Shown here in pieces: positions 40,401 through 52,979 of a stretch of DNA of 64,000 bases. The notes under the pieces were generated by a model. That model did not search any database and was not told where the DNA came from. It saw nothing but the letters and a program-made list of their open reading frames with translations. Source of the DNA: Coriaria nepalensis (Eukaryota > Streptophyta > Magnoliopsida > Cucurbitales > Coriariaceae); the NCBI GenBank assembly GCA_027186245.1, contig CP114482.1:15519209-15583208 (forward strand). Reading direction: 5' to 3'. Numbering within the stretch: position 1 is the stretch's first letter; each line of letters starts with the position of its first letter. A program made the translations under genes and the position numbers.

Positions 40401-43400
40401 AGTTATGCATGAAAGTCGTGTCTTAAATGCAAAAATAGAATTGGTTCGAAGTGCTTCCAAACAATTTAATGACATGAAAAGACTGAATGATACGCTTTTT
40501 ATGGCTAAAACAATGCATTGTTGTCTTCAATAGCGTAATTGCAAGTTATGTAAGAAAATCATGTTTGAAGGGCGAAAATAGAATTCGTTCGACTTAATTT
40601 AGAATGATTTAACGACTAGAAGAGACTCATTGACATGACTTTAAGGCTAAACTAATGCATTGTTGCCTTCAATACATCAACTGCAAGTTATGCACGAAAG
40701 TCATGTTTAAACACCGAATTTCATTTGAAGTTATTTAGAATGATTTACTGACTAAAAGAGACGCAATAATATGACTTTAAGGCTAAAAAAATGCATAGTT
40801 GCCTTCAATAGGTCAATTGCAAGTTATGTATGAAAGTCGTGTCTCAAATGGAAAAATAGAATTGGTTCGAAGTGCTTCAAAACAATTTAATGATATGAAA
40901 AGACTGAATGATATGCTTTTTATGGCTAAAACAATGCATTGTTGTCTTCAATAGCCTAATTGCAAGTTCTGTAAGAAAATCATGTTTGAAGGGCGAAAAT
41001 AGAATTCGTTCGACTTAATTTAGAATGCTTTAACGACTAGAAAAGACTCATTGACATGACTTTAAGGCTAAACAAATGCATTGTTGCCTTCAATACATCA
41101 ACTGCAAGTTATGCACGAAAGTCATGTTTAAAGGCCGAATTTCATTCGAAGTGATTTAGAATGATTTACTGACTAAAAGAGACGCAATAATATGACTTTA
41201 AGGCAAGAAAAATGGATAGTTGCCTTCAATAGATCAATTGCAAGTTATGCATGAAAGTCGTGTCTTAAATGCAAAAATAGAATTGGTTCGAAGTGCTTCC
41301 AAACAATTTAATGACATGAAAAGACTGAATGATATGCTTTTTATGGCTAAAACAATGCATTGTTGTCTTCAATAGCCTAATTGCAAGTTATGTAAGAAAA
41401 TCATGTTTGAAGGGCGAAAATAGAATTCGTTCGACTTAATTTAGAATGATTTAACGACTAGAAGAGACTCATTGACATGACTTTAAGGCTAAACAAATGC
41501 ATTGTTGCCTTCAATACATCAACTGCAGGTTATGCATGAAAGTCATGTTTAAACACCGAATTTCATTTGAAGTTATTTAGAATGATTTACTGACTAAAAG
41601 AGACGCAATAATATGACTTTAAGGCTAAAAAAATGGATAGTTGACTTCAATAGATCAATTGCAAGTTATGCATGAAAGTCGTGTCTTAAATGCAAAAAGA
41701 GAATTGGTTCGAAGTGCTTCCAAACAATTTAATGAAATGAAAAGACTGAATGATATGCTTTTAGTGGCCAAAATAGTGCATTGTTGTCTTCAATAGATTA
41801 ATTGCAAGTTATGTAATAAAATCCTGTTTGAAGGGCGAAAATAGAATTCGTTCGACTTAATTTAGAATGATTTAACGACTAGAAAAGACTCATTGACATG
41901 ACTTTAAGGCTAAACAAATGCATTGTTGCCTTCAATACATCAACTGCAAGTTATGCATGAAAATCATGTTTAAACACCGAATTTCATATGAAGTTATTTA
42001 GAATGATTTACTGACTAAAAGAGACGCAATAATATGACTTTAAGGCTAAAAAAATGGATAGTTGACTTCAATAGATCAATTGCAAGTTATGCATGAAAGT
42101 CGTGTCTTAAATGCAAAAATAGAATTGGTTCGAAGTGCTTCCAAACAATTTAATGACATTAAAGGACTGAATGATATGCTTTTTATGGCTAAAACAATGC
42201 ATTGTTGTCTTCAATAGCCTAATTGCAAGTTATGTAAGAAAATCATGTTTGAAGGGCGAAAATAGAATTCGTTCGACTTAATTTAGAATGATTTAACGAC
42301 TAGAAGAGACTCATTGGCATGACTTTAAGGCTAAACAAATGCATTGTTGCCTTCAATACATCAACTGCAAGTTATGCACGAAAGTCATGTTTAAAGGCCG
42401 AATTTCATTTGAAGTGATTTAGAATGATTTACTGACTAAAATAGACGCAAAAATATGACTTTAAGGCTAAAAAAATGGATAGTTGCCTTCAATAGGTCAA
42501 TTGCAAGTTATGCATGAAAGTCGTGTCTTAAATGCAAAAATAGAATTGGTTCGAAGTGCTTCAAAACAATTTAATGACATGAAAATACTGAATGATATGC
42601 TTTTTATGGCTAAAACAATGCATTGTTGTCTTCAATAGCCTAATTGCAAGTTATGTAAGAAAATCATGTTTGAAGGGCAAAAATAGAATTCGTTCGACTT
42701 AATTTAGAATGATTTAACGACTAGAAGAGACTCATTGACATGACTTTAAGGCTAAACAAATGCATTGTTGCCTTCAATAGATCAACTCCAAGTTATGCAC
42801 GAAAGTCATGTTTAAAGCCCGAATTTCATTCGAAGTGATTTAGAATGATTTACTGACTAAAAGAGACGCAATAATATGACTTTAAGGCTAAAAAAATGGA
42901 TAGTTGACTTCAATAGATCAATTGCAAGTTATGCATGAAAGTCGTGTCTTAAATGCAAAAATAGAATTGGTTCGAAGTGCTTCCAAACAATTTAATGACA
43001 TGAAAGGACTGAATGATATGCTATTTATGGCTAAAAATATGCATTGTTGTCTTCAATAGCCTAATTGCAAGTTATGTAAGAAAATCATGTTTGAAGGGCG
43101 AAAATAGAATTCGTTCGACTTAATTTAGAATGATTTAACGACTAGAAGAGACTCATTGACATGAGTTTAAGGCTAAACAAATGCATTGTTGCCTTCAATA
43201 CATCAACTGCAGGTTATGCACGAAAGTCATGTTTAAAGGCCGAATTTCATTCAAAGTGATTTAGAATGATTTACTGACTAAAAGAGACGCAATAATATGA
43301 CTTTAAGGCTAAAAAAATGGATAGTTGACTTCAATAGATCAATTGCAAGTTATGCATGAAAGTCGTGTCTTAAATGCAAAAGGAGAATTGGTTCGAAGTG

Positions 43401-46400
43401 CTTCCAAACAATTTAATAACATGAAAACACTGAATGATATGGTTTTTAAGGCTAAAACAATGCATTGTTGTCTTCAATAGCCTAATTGCAAGTTATGTAA
43501 GAAAATCATGTTTGAAGGGCGAAAATAGAATTCGTTCGACTTAATTTAGAATGATTTAACGACTAGAAGAGACTCATTGACATGACTTTAAGGCTAAACA
43601 AATGCATTGTTGCCTTCAATACATCAACTGCAAGTTATGCACGAAAGTCATGTTTAAACACCGAATTTCATTTGAAGTTATTTAGAATGATTTACTGACT
43701 AAAAGAGACGCAATAATATGACTTTAAGGCTAAAAAAATGGATAGTTGACTTCAATAGATCAATTGCAAGTTATGCGTGAAAGTCGTGTCTTAAATGCAA
43801 AAATAGAATTGGTTCGAAGTGCTTCCAAACAATTTAATGACATGAAAGGACTGAATGATATGCTTTTTATGGCTAAAACAATGCATTGTTGTCTTCAATA
43901 GCCTAATTGCAAGCTATGTAATAAAATCATGTTTGAAGGGCGAAAATAGAATTCGTTCGACTTAATTTAGAATGATTTAACGGCTAGAAGAGACTCATTG
44001 ACATGACTTTAAGGCTAAACAAATGCATTGTTGCCTTCAATAGATCAACTCCAAGTTATGCACGAAAGTCATGTTTAAAGGCCGAATTTCATTCGAAGTG
44101 ATTTAGAATGATTTACTGACTAAAAGAGACGCAACAATATGACTTCAAGGCTAAAAAAATGGATAGTTGACTTCAATAGATCAATTGCAAGTTATGCATG
44201 AAAGTCGTGTCTTAAATGCAAAAATAGAATTGGTTCGAAGTGCTTCAAAACAATTTAATGACATGAAAGGACTGAATGATATGCTTTTTATGGCTAAAAC
44301 AATGCATTGTTGTCTTCAATAGCCTAATTGCAAGTTATTGAAGAAAATCATGTTTGAAGGGCGAAAATAGAATTCGTTCGACTTACTTTAGAATGATTTA
44401 ACGACTAGAAGAGACTCTTTTGCATGACTTTAAGGCTAAACAAATGCATTGTTACCTTCAATACATCAACTGCAAGTTATGCACGAAAGTCATGTTTAAA
44501 GGCCGAATTTCATTTGAAGTGATTTAGAATGATTTATTGACTAAAAGAGACGCAATAATATGACTTTAAGGCTAAAAAAATGGATAGTTGACTTCAATAG
44601 ATCAATTGCAAGTTATGCATGAAAGTCGTGTCTTAAATGCAAAAATAGAATTGGTTCGAAGTGCTTCCAAACAATTTAATGACATGAAAAGACTGAATGA
44701 TACGCTTTTTATGGCTAAAACAATGCATTGTTGTCTTCAATAGCCTAATTGCAAGTTATGTAAGAAAATCATGTTTGAAGGGCGAAAATAGAATTCGTTC
44801 GACTTAATTTAGAATGATTTAACGACTAGAAGAGACTCATTGACATGACTTTAAGGCTAAACAAATGCATTGTTGCCTTCAATACATCAACTGCAAGTTA
44901 TGCACGAAAGTCATGTTTAAACACCGAATTTCATTTGAAGTTATTTAGAATGATTTATTGACTAAAACAGACGCAATAATATGACTTTAAGGCTAAAAAA
45001 ATGCATAGTTGCCTTCAATAGGTCAATTGCAAGTTATGTATGAAAGTCGTGTCTCAAATGGAAAAATAGAATTGGTTCGAAGTGCTTCCAAACAATTTAA
45101 TGATATGAAAAGACTGAATGATATGCTTTTTATGGCTAAAACAATGCATTGTTGTCTTCAATAGCCTAATTGCAAGTTATGTAAGAAAATCATGTTCGAA
45201 GGGCGAAAATAGATTTCGTTCGACTTAATTTAGAATGATTTAACGACTAGAAGAGACTCATTGACCTGACTTTAAGGCAAAACAAATGCATTGTTGCCTT
45301 CAATAGATCAACTCAAAGTTATGCACGAAAGTCATGTTTAAAGGCCGAATTTCATTCGAAGTTATTTAGAATGATTTACTGACTAAAAGAGACGTAATAA
45401 TATGACTTTAAGGCTAAAAAAATGGATAGTTGACTTCAATAGATCAATTGCAAGTTATGCATGAAAGTCGTGTCTTAAATGCAAAAAGAGAATTGGTTCG
45501 AAGTGCTTCCAAACAATTTAATGACATGAAAACACTGAATGATATGCTTTTTAAGGCTAAAACAATGCATTGTTGTCTTCAATAGCCTAATTGCAAGTTA
45601 TGTAATAAAATCATGTTTGAAGGGCGAAAATAGAATTCGTTCGACTTAATTTAGAATGATTTAACGACTAGAAGAGACTCATTGACATGACTTTAAGGCT
45701 AAACAAATGCATTGTTGCCTTCAATAGATCAACTCCAAGTTATGCACGAAAGTCATGTTTAAAGGCCGAATTTCATTCGAAGTGATTTAGAATGATTTAC
45801 TGACTAAAAGAGACGCAATAATATGACTTTAAGGCTAAAAAAATGGATAGTTGACTTCAATAGATCAATTGCGAGTTATGCATGAAAGTCGTGTCTTAAA
45901 TGCAAAAATAGAATTGGTTCGAAGTGCTTCCAAACAATTTAATGACATGAAAGGACTGAATGATATGCTTTTTATGGCTAAAACAATGCATTGTTGTTTT
46001 CAATAGCGTAATTGCAAGTTATGTAAGAAAATCATGTTTGAAGGGCGAAAATAGAATTCGTTCGACTTAATTTAGAATGATTTAACGACTAGAAGAGACT
46101 CATTGGCATGACTTTAAGGCTAAACAAATGCATTGTTGCCTTCAATACATCAACTGCAAGTTATGCACGAAAGTCATGTTTAAAGGCCGAATTTCATTTG
46201 AAGTGATTTAGAATGATTTACTGACTAAAATAGACGCAAAAATATGACTTTAAGGCTAAAAAAATGGATAGTTGCCTTCAATAGATCAATTGCAAGTTAT
46301 GTATGAAAGTCGTGTCTCAAATGCACAAATAGAATTTTTTCGAAGTGCTTCCAAACAATTTAATGATATGAAAAGACTGAATGATATGCTTTTTATGGCT

Positions 46401-49400
46401 AAAACAATGCATTGTTGTCTTCAATAGCCTAATTGCAAGTTATGTAAGAAAATCATGTTCGAAGGGCGAAAATAGATTTCGTTCGACTTAATTTAGAATG
46501 ATTTAACGACTAGAAGAGACTCATTGACATGACTTTAAGGCTAAACAAATGCATTGTTGCCTTCAATAGATCAACTCCAAGTTATGCACGAAAGTCATGT
46601 TTAAAGGCCGAATTTCATTCAAAGTGATTTAGAATGATTTACTGACTAAAAGAGATGCAATAATATGACTTTAAGGCTAAAAAAATGGATAGTTGCCTTC
46701 AATAGATCAATTGCAAGTTATGCATGAAAGCCGTGTCTTAAATGCAAAAATAGAATTGGTTCGAAGTGCTTCCAAACAATTTAATGACATGAAAAGACCG
46801 AATGATACGCTTTTTATGGCTAAAACAATGCATTGTTGTCTTCAATAGCCTAATTGCAAGTTATGTAAGAAAATCATGTTTGAAGGGCGAAAATAGAATT
46901 CGTTCGACTTAATTTAGAATGATTTAACGACTAGAAGAGACTCATTGGCATGACTTTAAGGCTAAACAAATGCATTGTTGCCTTCAATACATCAACTGCA
47001 AGTTATGCACGAAAGTCATGTTTAAAGGCCGGATTTCATTTGAAGTGATTTAGAATGATTTACTGACTAAAATAGACGCAAAAATATGACTTTAAGGCTA
47101 AAAAAATGGATAGTTGCCTTCAATAGATCAATTGCAAGTTATGTATGAAAGTCGTGTCTCAAATGCACAAATAGAATTTTTTCGAAGTGCTTCCAAACAA
47201 TTTAATGATATGAAAAGACTGAATGATATGTTTTTTATGGCTAAAACAATGCATTGTTGTCTTCAATGGATTAATTGCGAGTTATGTAATAAAATCATGT
47301 TTGAAGGGCAAAAATAGAATTCGTTCGACTTACTTTAGAATGATTTAACGACTAGAAGAGACTCATTGACATGACTTTAAGGCTAAACAAATGCATTGTT
47401 GCCTTCAATAGATCAACTCCAAGTTATGCACGAAAGTCATGTTTAAAGGCCGAATTTCATTCGCAGTGATTTAGAATGATCTACTGACTAAAAGAGACGC
47501 AATAATATGACTTTAAGGCTAAAAAAATGGATAGTTGACTTCAATAGATCAATTGCAAGTTATGCATGAAAGTCGTGTCTTAAATGCAAAAAGAGAATTG
47601 GTTCGAAGTGCTTCCAAACAATTTAATGACATGAAAACACTGAATGATATGCTTTTCAAGGCTAAAACAATGCATTGTTGTCTTCAATAGCCTAATTGCA
47701 CGTTATGTAATAAAATCATGTTTGAAGGGCGAAAATAGAATTCGTTCGTCTTAATTTAGAATGATTTAACGACTAGAAGAGACTCATTGACATGACTTTA
47801 AGGCTAAACAAATGCATTGTTGCCTTCAATACATCAACTGCAAGTTATGCACGAAAGTCATGTTTAAAGGCCGAATTTCATTTGAAGTGATTTAGAATGA
47901 TTTACTGACTAAAATAGACGCAAAAATATGACTTTAAGGCTAAAAAAATGGATAGTTGCCTTCAATAGATCAATTGCAAGTTATGTATGAAAGTCGTGTC
48001 TCAAATGCACAAATAGAATTTTTTCGAAGTGCTTCCAAACAATTTAATGACATGAAAAGACTGAATGATACGCTTTTTATGGCTAAAACAATGCATTGTT
48101 GTCTTCAATAGCCTAATTGCAAGTTATGTAAGAAAATCATGTTTGAAGGGCGAAAATAAAATTCGTTCGACTTAATTTAGAATGATTTAACGACTAGAAG
48201 AGACTCATTGACATGACTTTAAGGCTAAACAAATGCATTGTTGCCTTCAATACATCAACTGCAAGTTATGCACGAAAGTCATGTTTAAAGGCCGAATTTC
48301 ATTTGAAGTGATTTAGAATGATTTATTGACTAAAATAGACGCAAAAATATGACTTTAAGGCTAAAAAATAGGATAGTTGCCTTCAATAGATCAATTGCAA
48401 CTTATGTATGAAAGTCGTGTCTCAAATGCACAAATAGAATTTTTTCGAAGTGCTTCCAAACAGTTTAATGATATGAAAAGACTGAATGATATGCTTTTTA
48501 TGGCTAAAACAATGCATTGTTGTCTTCAATGGATTAATTGCGAGTTATGTAATAAAATCATGTTTGAAGGGCGAAAATAGAATTCGTTCGACTTAATTTA
48601 GAATGATTTAACGACTAGAAGAGACTCATTGACATGACTTTAAGGCTAAACAAATGCATTGTTGCCTTCAATAGATCAACTCCAAGTTATGCACGAAAGT
48701 CATGTTTAAAGGCCGAATTTCATTCAAAGTGATTTAGAATGATTTACAGACTAAAAGAGACGCAATAATATGACTTTAAGGCCAAAAAAATGGATAGTTG
48801 CCTTCAATAGATCAATTGCAAGTTATGCATGAAAGTCGTGTCTTAAATGCAAAAATAGAATTGGTTTGAAGTGCTTCCAAACAATTTAATGACATGAAAA
48901 GACCGAATGATACGCTTTTTATGGCTAAAACAATGCATTGTTGTCTTCAATAGCCTAATTGCAAGTTATGTAAGAAAATCATGTTTGAAGGGCGAAAATA
49001 GAATTCGTTCGACTTAATTTAGAATGATTTAACGACTAGAAGAGACTCATTGGCATGACTTTAAGGCTAAACAAATGCATTGTTGCCTTCAATACATCAA
49101 CTGCAAGTTATGCACGAAAGTCATGTTTAAAGGCCGAATTTCATTTGAAGTGATTTAGAATGATTTACAGACTAAAATAGACGCAAAAATATGACTTTAA
49201 GGCTAAAAAAATGGATAGTTGCCTTCAATAGTTCAATTGCAAGTTATGTATGAAAGTCGTGTCTCAAATGCACAAATAGAATTTTTTCGAAGTGCTTCCA
49301 AACAATTTAATGATATGAAAAGACTGAATGATATGTTTTTTATGGCTAAAACAATGCATTGTTGTCTTCAATGGATTAATTGCGAGTTATGTAATAAAAT

Positions 49401-50874
49401 CATGTTTGAAGGGCAAAAATAGAAATCGTTCGACTTAATTTAGAATGATTTAACGACTAGAAGAGACTCATTGACATGACTTTAAGGCTAAACAAATGCA
49501 TTGTTGCCTTCAATAGATCAACTCCAAGTTATGCACGAAAGTCATGTTTAAAGGCCGAATTTCATTCGCAGTGATTTAGAATGATCTACTGACTAAAAGA
49601 GACGCAATAATATGACTTTAAGGCTAAAAAAATGGATAGTTGACTTCAATAGATCAATTGCAAGTTATGCACGAAAGTCGTGTCTTAAATGCAAAAAGAG
49701 AATTGGTTCGAAGTGCTTCCAAACAATTTAATGACATGAAAACCCTGAATGATATGCTTTTCAAGGCTAAAGCAATGCATTGTTGTCTTCAATAGCCTAA
49801 TTGCAAGTTATGTAATAAAATCATGTTTGAAGGGCGAAAATAGAATTCGTTCGACTTAATTTAGAATGATTTAACGACTAGAAGAGACTCATTGACATGA
49901 CTTTAAGGCTAAACAAATGCATTGTTGCCTTCAATACATCAACTGCAAGTTATGCACGAAAGTCATGTTTAAAGGCCGAATTTCATTTGAAGTGATTTAG
50001 AATGATTTACTGACTAAAATAGACGCAAAAATATGACTTTAAGGCTAAAAAAATGGATAGTTGCCTTCAGTAGATCAATTGCAAGTTATGTATGAAAGTC
50101 GTGTCTCAAATGCACAAATAGAATTTTTTCGAAGTGCTTCCAAACAATTTAATGACATGAAAAGACTGAATGATACGCTTTTTATGGCTAAAACAATGCA
50201 TTGTTGTCTTCAATAGCCTAATTGCAAGTTATGTAAGAAAATCATGTTTGAAGCGCGAAAATAGAATTCGTTCGACTTAATTTAGAATGATTTAACGACT
50301 AGAAGAGACTCATTGACATGACTTTAAGGCTAAACAAATGCATTGTTGCCTTCAATACATCAACTGCAAGTTATGCACGAAAGTCATGTTTAAAGGCCGA
50401 ATTTCATTTGAAGTGATTTAGAATGATTTATTGACTAAAATAGACGCAAAAATATGACTTTAAGGCTAAAAAATAGGATAGTTGCCTTCAATAGATCAAT
50501 TGCAACTTATGTATGAAAGTCGTGTCTCAAATGCACAAATAGAATTTTTTCGAAGTGCTTCCAAACAGTTTAATGATATGAAAAGACTGAATGATATGCT
50601 TTTTATGGCTAAAACAATGCATTGTTGTCTTCAATGGATTAATTGCGAGTTATGTAATAAAATCATGTTTGAAGGGCGAAAATAGAATTCGTTCGACTTA
50701 ATTTAGAATCATTTAACGACTAGAAGAGACTCATTGACATGACTTTAAGGCTAAACAAATGCATTGTTGCCTTCAATAGATCAACTCCAAGTTATGCACG
50801 AAAGTCATGTTTAAAGGCCGAATTTCATTCAAAGTGATTTAGAATGATTTACAGACTAAAAGAGACGCAATAAT
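37403..50874 (+). repeat. Thirty-two trimers of exactly 421 bp
   Basis: Unit starts follow every 421 bp from 37403 to 50875 with no net length change over 13.5 kb. Dominant variants to ~46.3 kb are GTTGACTTCAATAG and AATGACATGAAA(A/G)GACTG in A, TTCAATAGCCTAATTGC in B, and AACACCGAATTTCATTTG with AAGTTATTTAG in C. A variant with CAATAGGTCAATTGC and CTCAAATGGAAAAATAG occurs at 38701, 40806 and 45016, that is 2105 and 4210 bp apart. Confidence 0.93.
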
Positions 50875-52979
50875 ATGACTTTAAGGCCAAAAAAATGGAT
50901 AGTTGCCTTCAATAGATCAATTGCAAGTTATGCATGAAAGTCGTGTCTTAAATGCAAAAATAGAATTGGTTTTGAAGTGCTTCCCAACAATTTAATGACA
51001 TGAAAAGACCGAATGATACGCTTTTTATGGCTAAAACAATGCATTGTTGTCTTCAATAGCCTAATTGCAAGTTATGTAAGAAAATCATGTTTGAAGGGCG
51101 AAAATAGAATTCGTTCGACTTAATTTAGAATGATTTAACGACTAGAAGAGACTCATTGGCATGACTTTAAGGCTAAACAAATGCATTGTTGCCTTCAATA
51201 CATCAACTGCAAGTTATGCACGAAAGTCATGTTTAAAGGCCGAATTTCATTTGAAGTGATTTAGAATGATTTACAGACTAAAATAGACGCAAAAATATGA
51301 CTTTAAGGCTAAAAAATGGATAGTTGCCTTCAATAGTTCAATTGCAAGTTATGGTATGAAAGTCGTGTCTCAAATGCACAAATAGAATTTTTTCGAAGTG
51401 CTTCCAAACAATTTAATGATATGAAAAGACTGAATGATATGTTTTTTATGGCTAAAACAATGCATTGTTGTCTTCAATGGATTAATTGCGAGTTATGTAA
51501 TAAAATCATGTTTGAAGGGCAAAATAGAAATCGTTCGACTTAATTTAGAATGATTTAACGACTAGAAGAGACTCATTGACATGACTTTAAGGCTAAACAA
51601 ATGCATTGTTGCCTTCAATAGATCAACTCCAAGTTATGCACGAAAGTCATGTTTAAAGGCCGGAATTTCATTCGCAGTGATTTAGAATGATCTACTGACT
51701 AAAAGAGACGCAATAATATGACTTTAAGGCTAAAAAAATGGATAGTTGACTTCAATAGATCAATTGCAAGTTATGCACGAAAGTCGTGTCTTAAATGCAA
51801 AAAGAGAATTGGTTCGAAGTGCTTCCAAACAATTTAATGACATGAAAACCCTGAATGATATGCTTTTCAAGGCTAAAGCAATGCATTGTTGTCTTCAATA
51901 GCCTAATTGCAAGTTATGTAATAAAATCATGTTTGAAGGGCGAAAATAGAATTCGTTCGACTTAATTTAGAATGATTTAACGACTAGAAGAGACTCATTG
52001 ACATGACTTTAAGGCTAAACAAATGCATTGTTGCCTTCAATACATCAACTGCAAGTTATGCACGAAAGTCATGTTTAAAGGCCGAATTTCATTTGAAGTG
52101 ATTTAGAATGATTTACTGACTAAAATAGACGCAAAAATATGACTTTAAGGCTAAAAAAATGGATAGTTGCCTTCAGTAGATCAATTGCAAGTTATGTATG
52201 AAAGTCGTGTCTCAAATGCACAAATAGAATTTTTTCGAAGTGCTTCCAAACAATTTAATGACATGAAAAGACTGAATGATACGCTTTTTATGGCTAAAAC
52301 AATGCATTGTTGTCTTCAATAGCCTAATTGCAAGTTATGTAAGAAAATCATGTTTGAAGCGCGAAAATAGAATTCGTTCGACTTAATTTAGAATGATTTA
52401 ACGACTAGAAGAGACTCATTGACATGACTTTAAGCTAAACAAATGCATTGTTGCCTTCAATACATCAACTGCAAGTTATGCACGAAAGTCATGTTTAAAG
52501 GCCGAATTTCATTTGAAGTGATTTAGAATGATTTACTGACTAAAATAGACGCAAAAATATGACTTTAAGGCTAAAAAATAGGATAGTTGCCTTCAATAGA
52601 TCAATTGCAACTTATGTATGAAAGTCGTGTCTCAAATGCACAAATAGAATTTTTTCGAAGTGCTTCCAAACAATTTAATGATATGAAAAGACTGAATGAT
52701 ATGCTTTTTATGGCTAAAACAATGCATTGTTGTCATCAATGGATTAATTGCGAGTTATGTAATAAAATCATGTTTGAAGGGCGAAAATAGAATTCGTTCG
52801 ACTTAATTTAGAATGATTTAACGACTAGAAGAGACTCATTGACATGACTTTAAGGCTAAACAAATGCATTGTTGCCTTCAATAGATCAACTCCAAGTTAT
52901 GCACGAAAGTCATGTTTAAAGGCCGAATTTCATTCAAAGTGATTTAGAATGATTTACAGACTAAAAGAGACGCAATAAT
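46665..52979 (+). repeat. 2105-bp super-repeat (five trimers), 3 copies
   Basis: Copies 46665-48769, 48770-50874 and 50875-52979. Marker pairs at constant 2105-bp spacing: TCATTCGCAGTGATTTAG with GATCTACTGACT (47461, 49566, 51672), GCTAAAAAATAGGATAG (48349, 50454, 52559 units), AAAAGACCGAATGATACGC, and GCTTTTCAAGGCTAAA. Copies 2 and 3 share changes absent from copy 1 (AAAACCCTGAATG, GGCTAAAGCAATGC, GGCCAAAAAAATGG), so 2 and 3 are the most recently separated pair. Confidence 0.92.
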
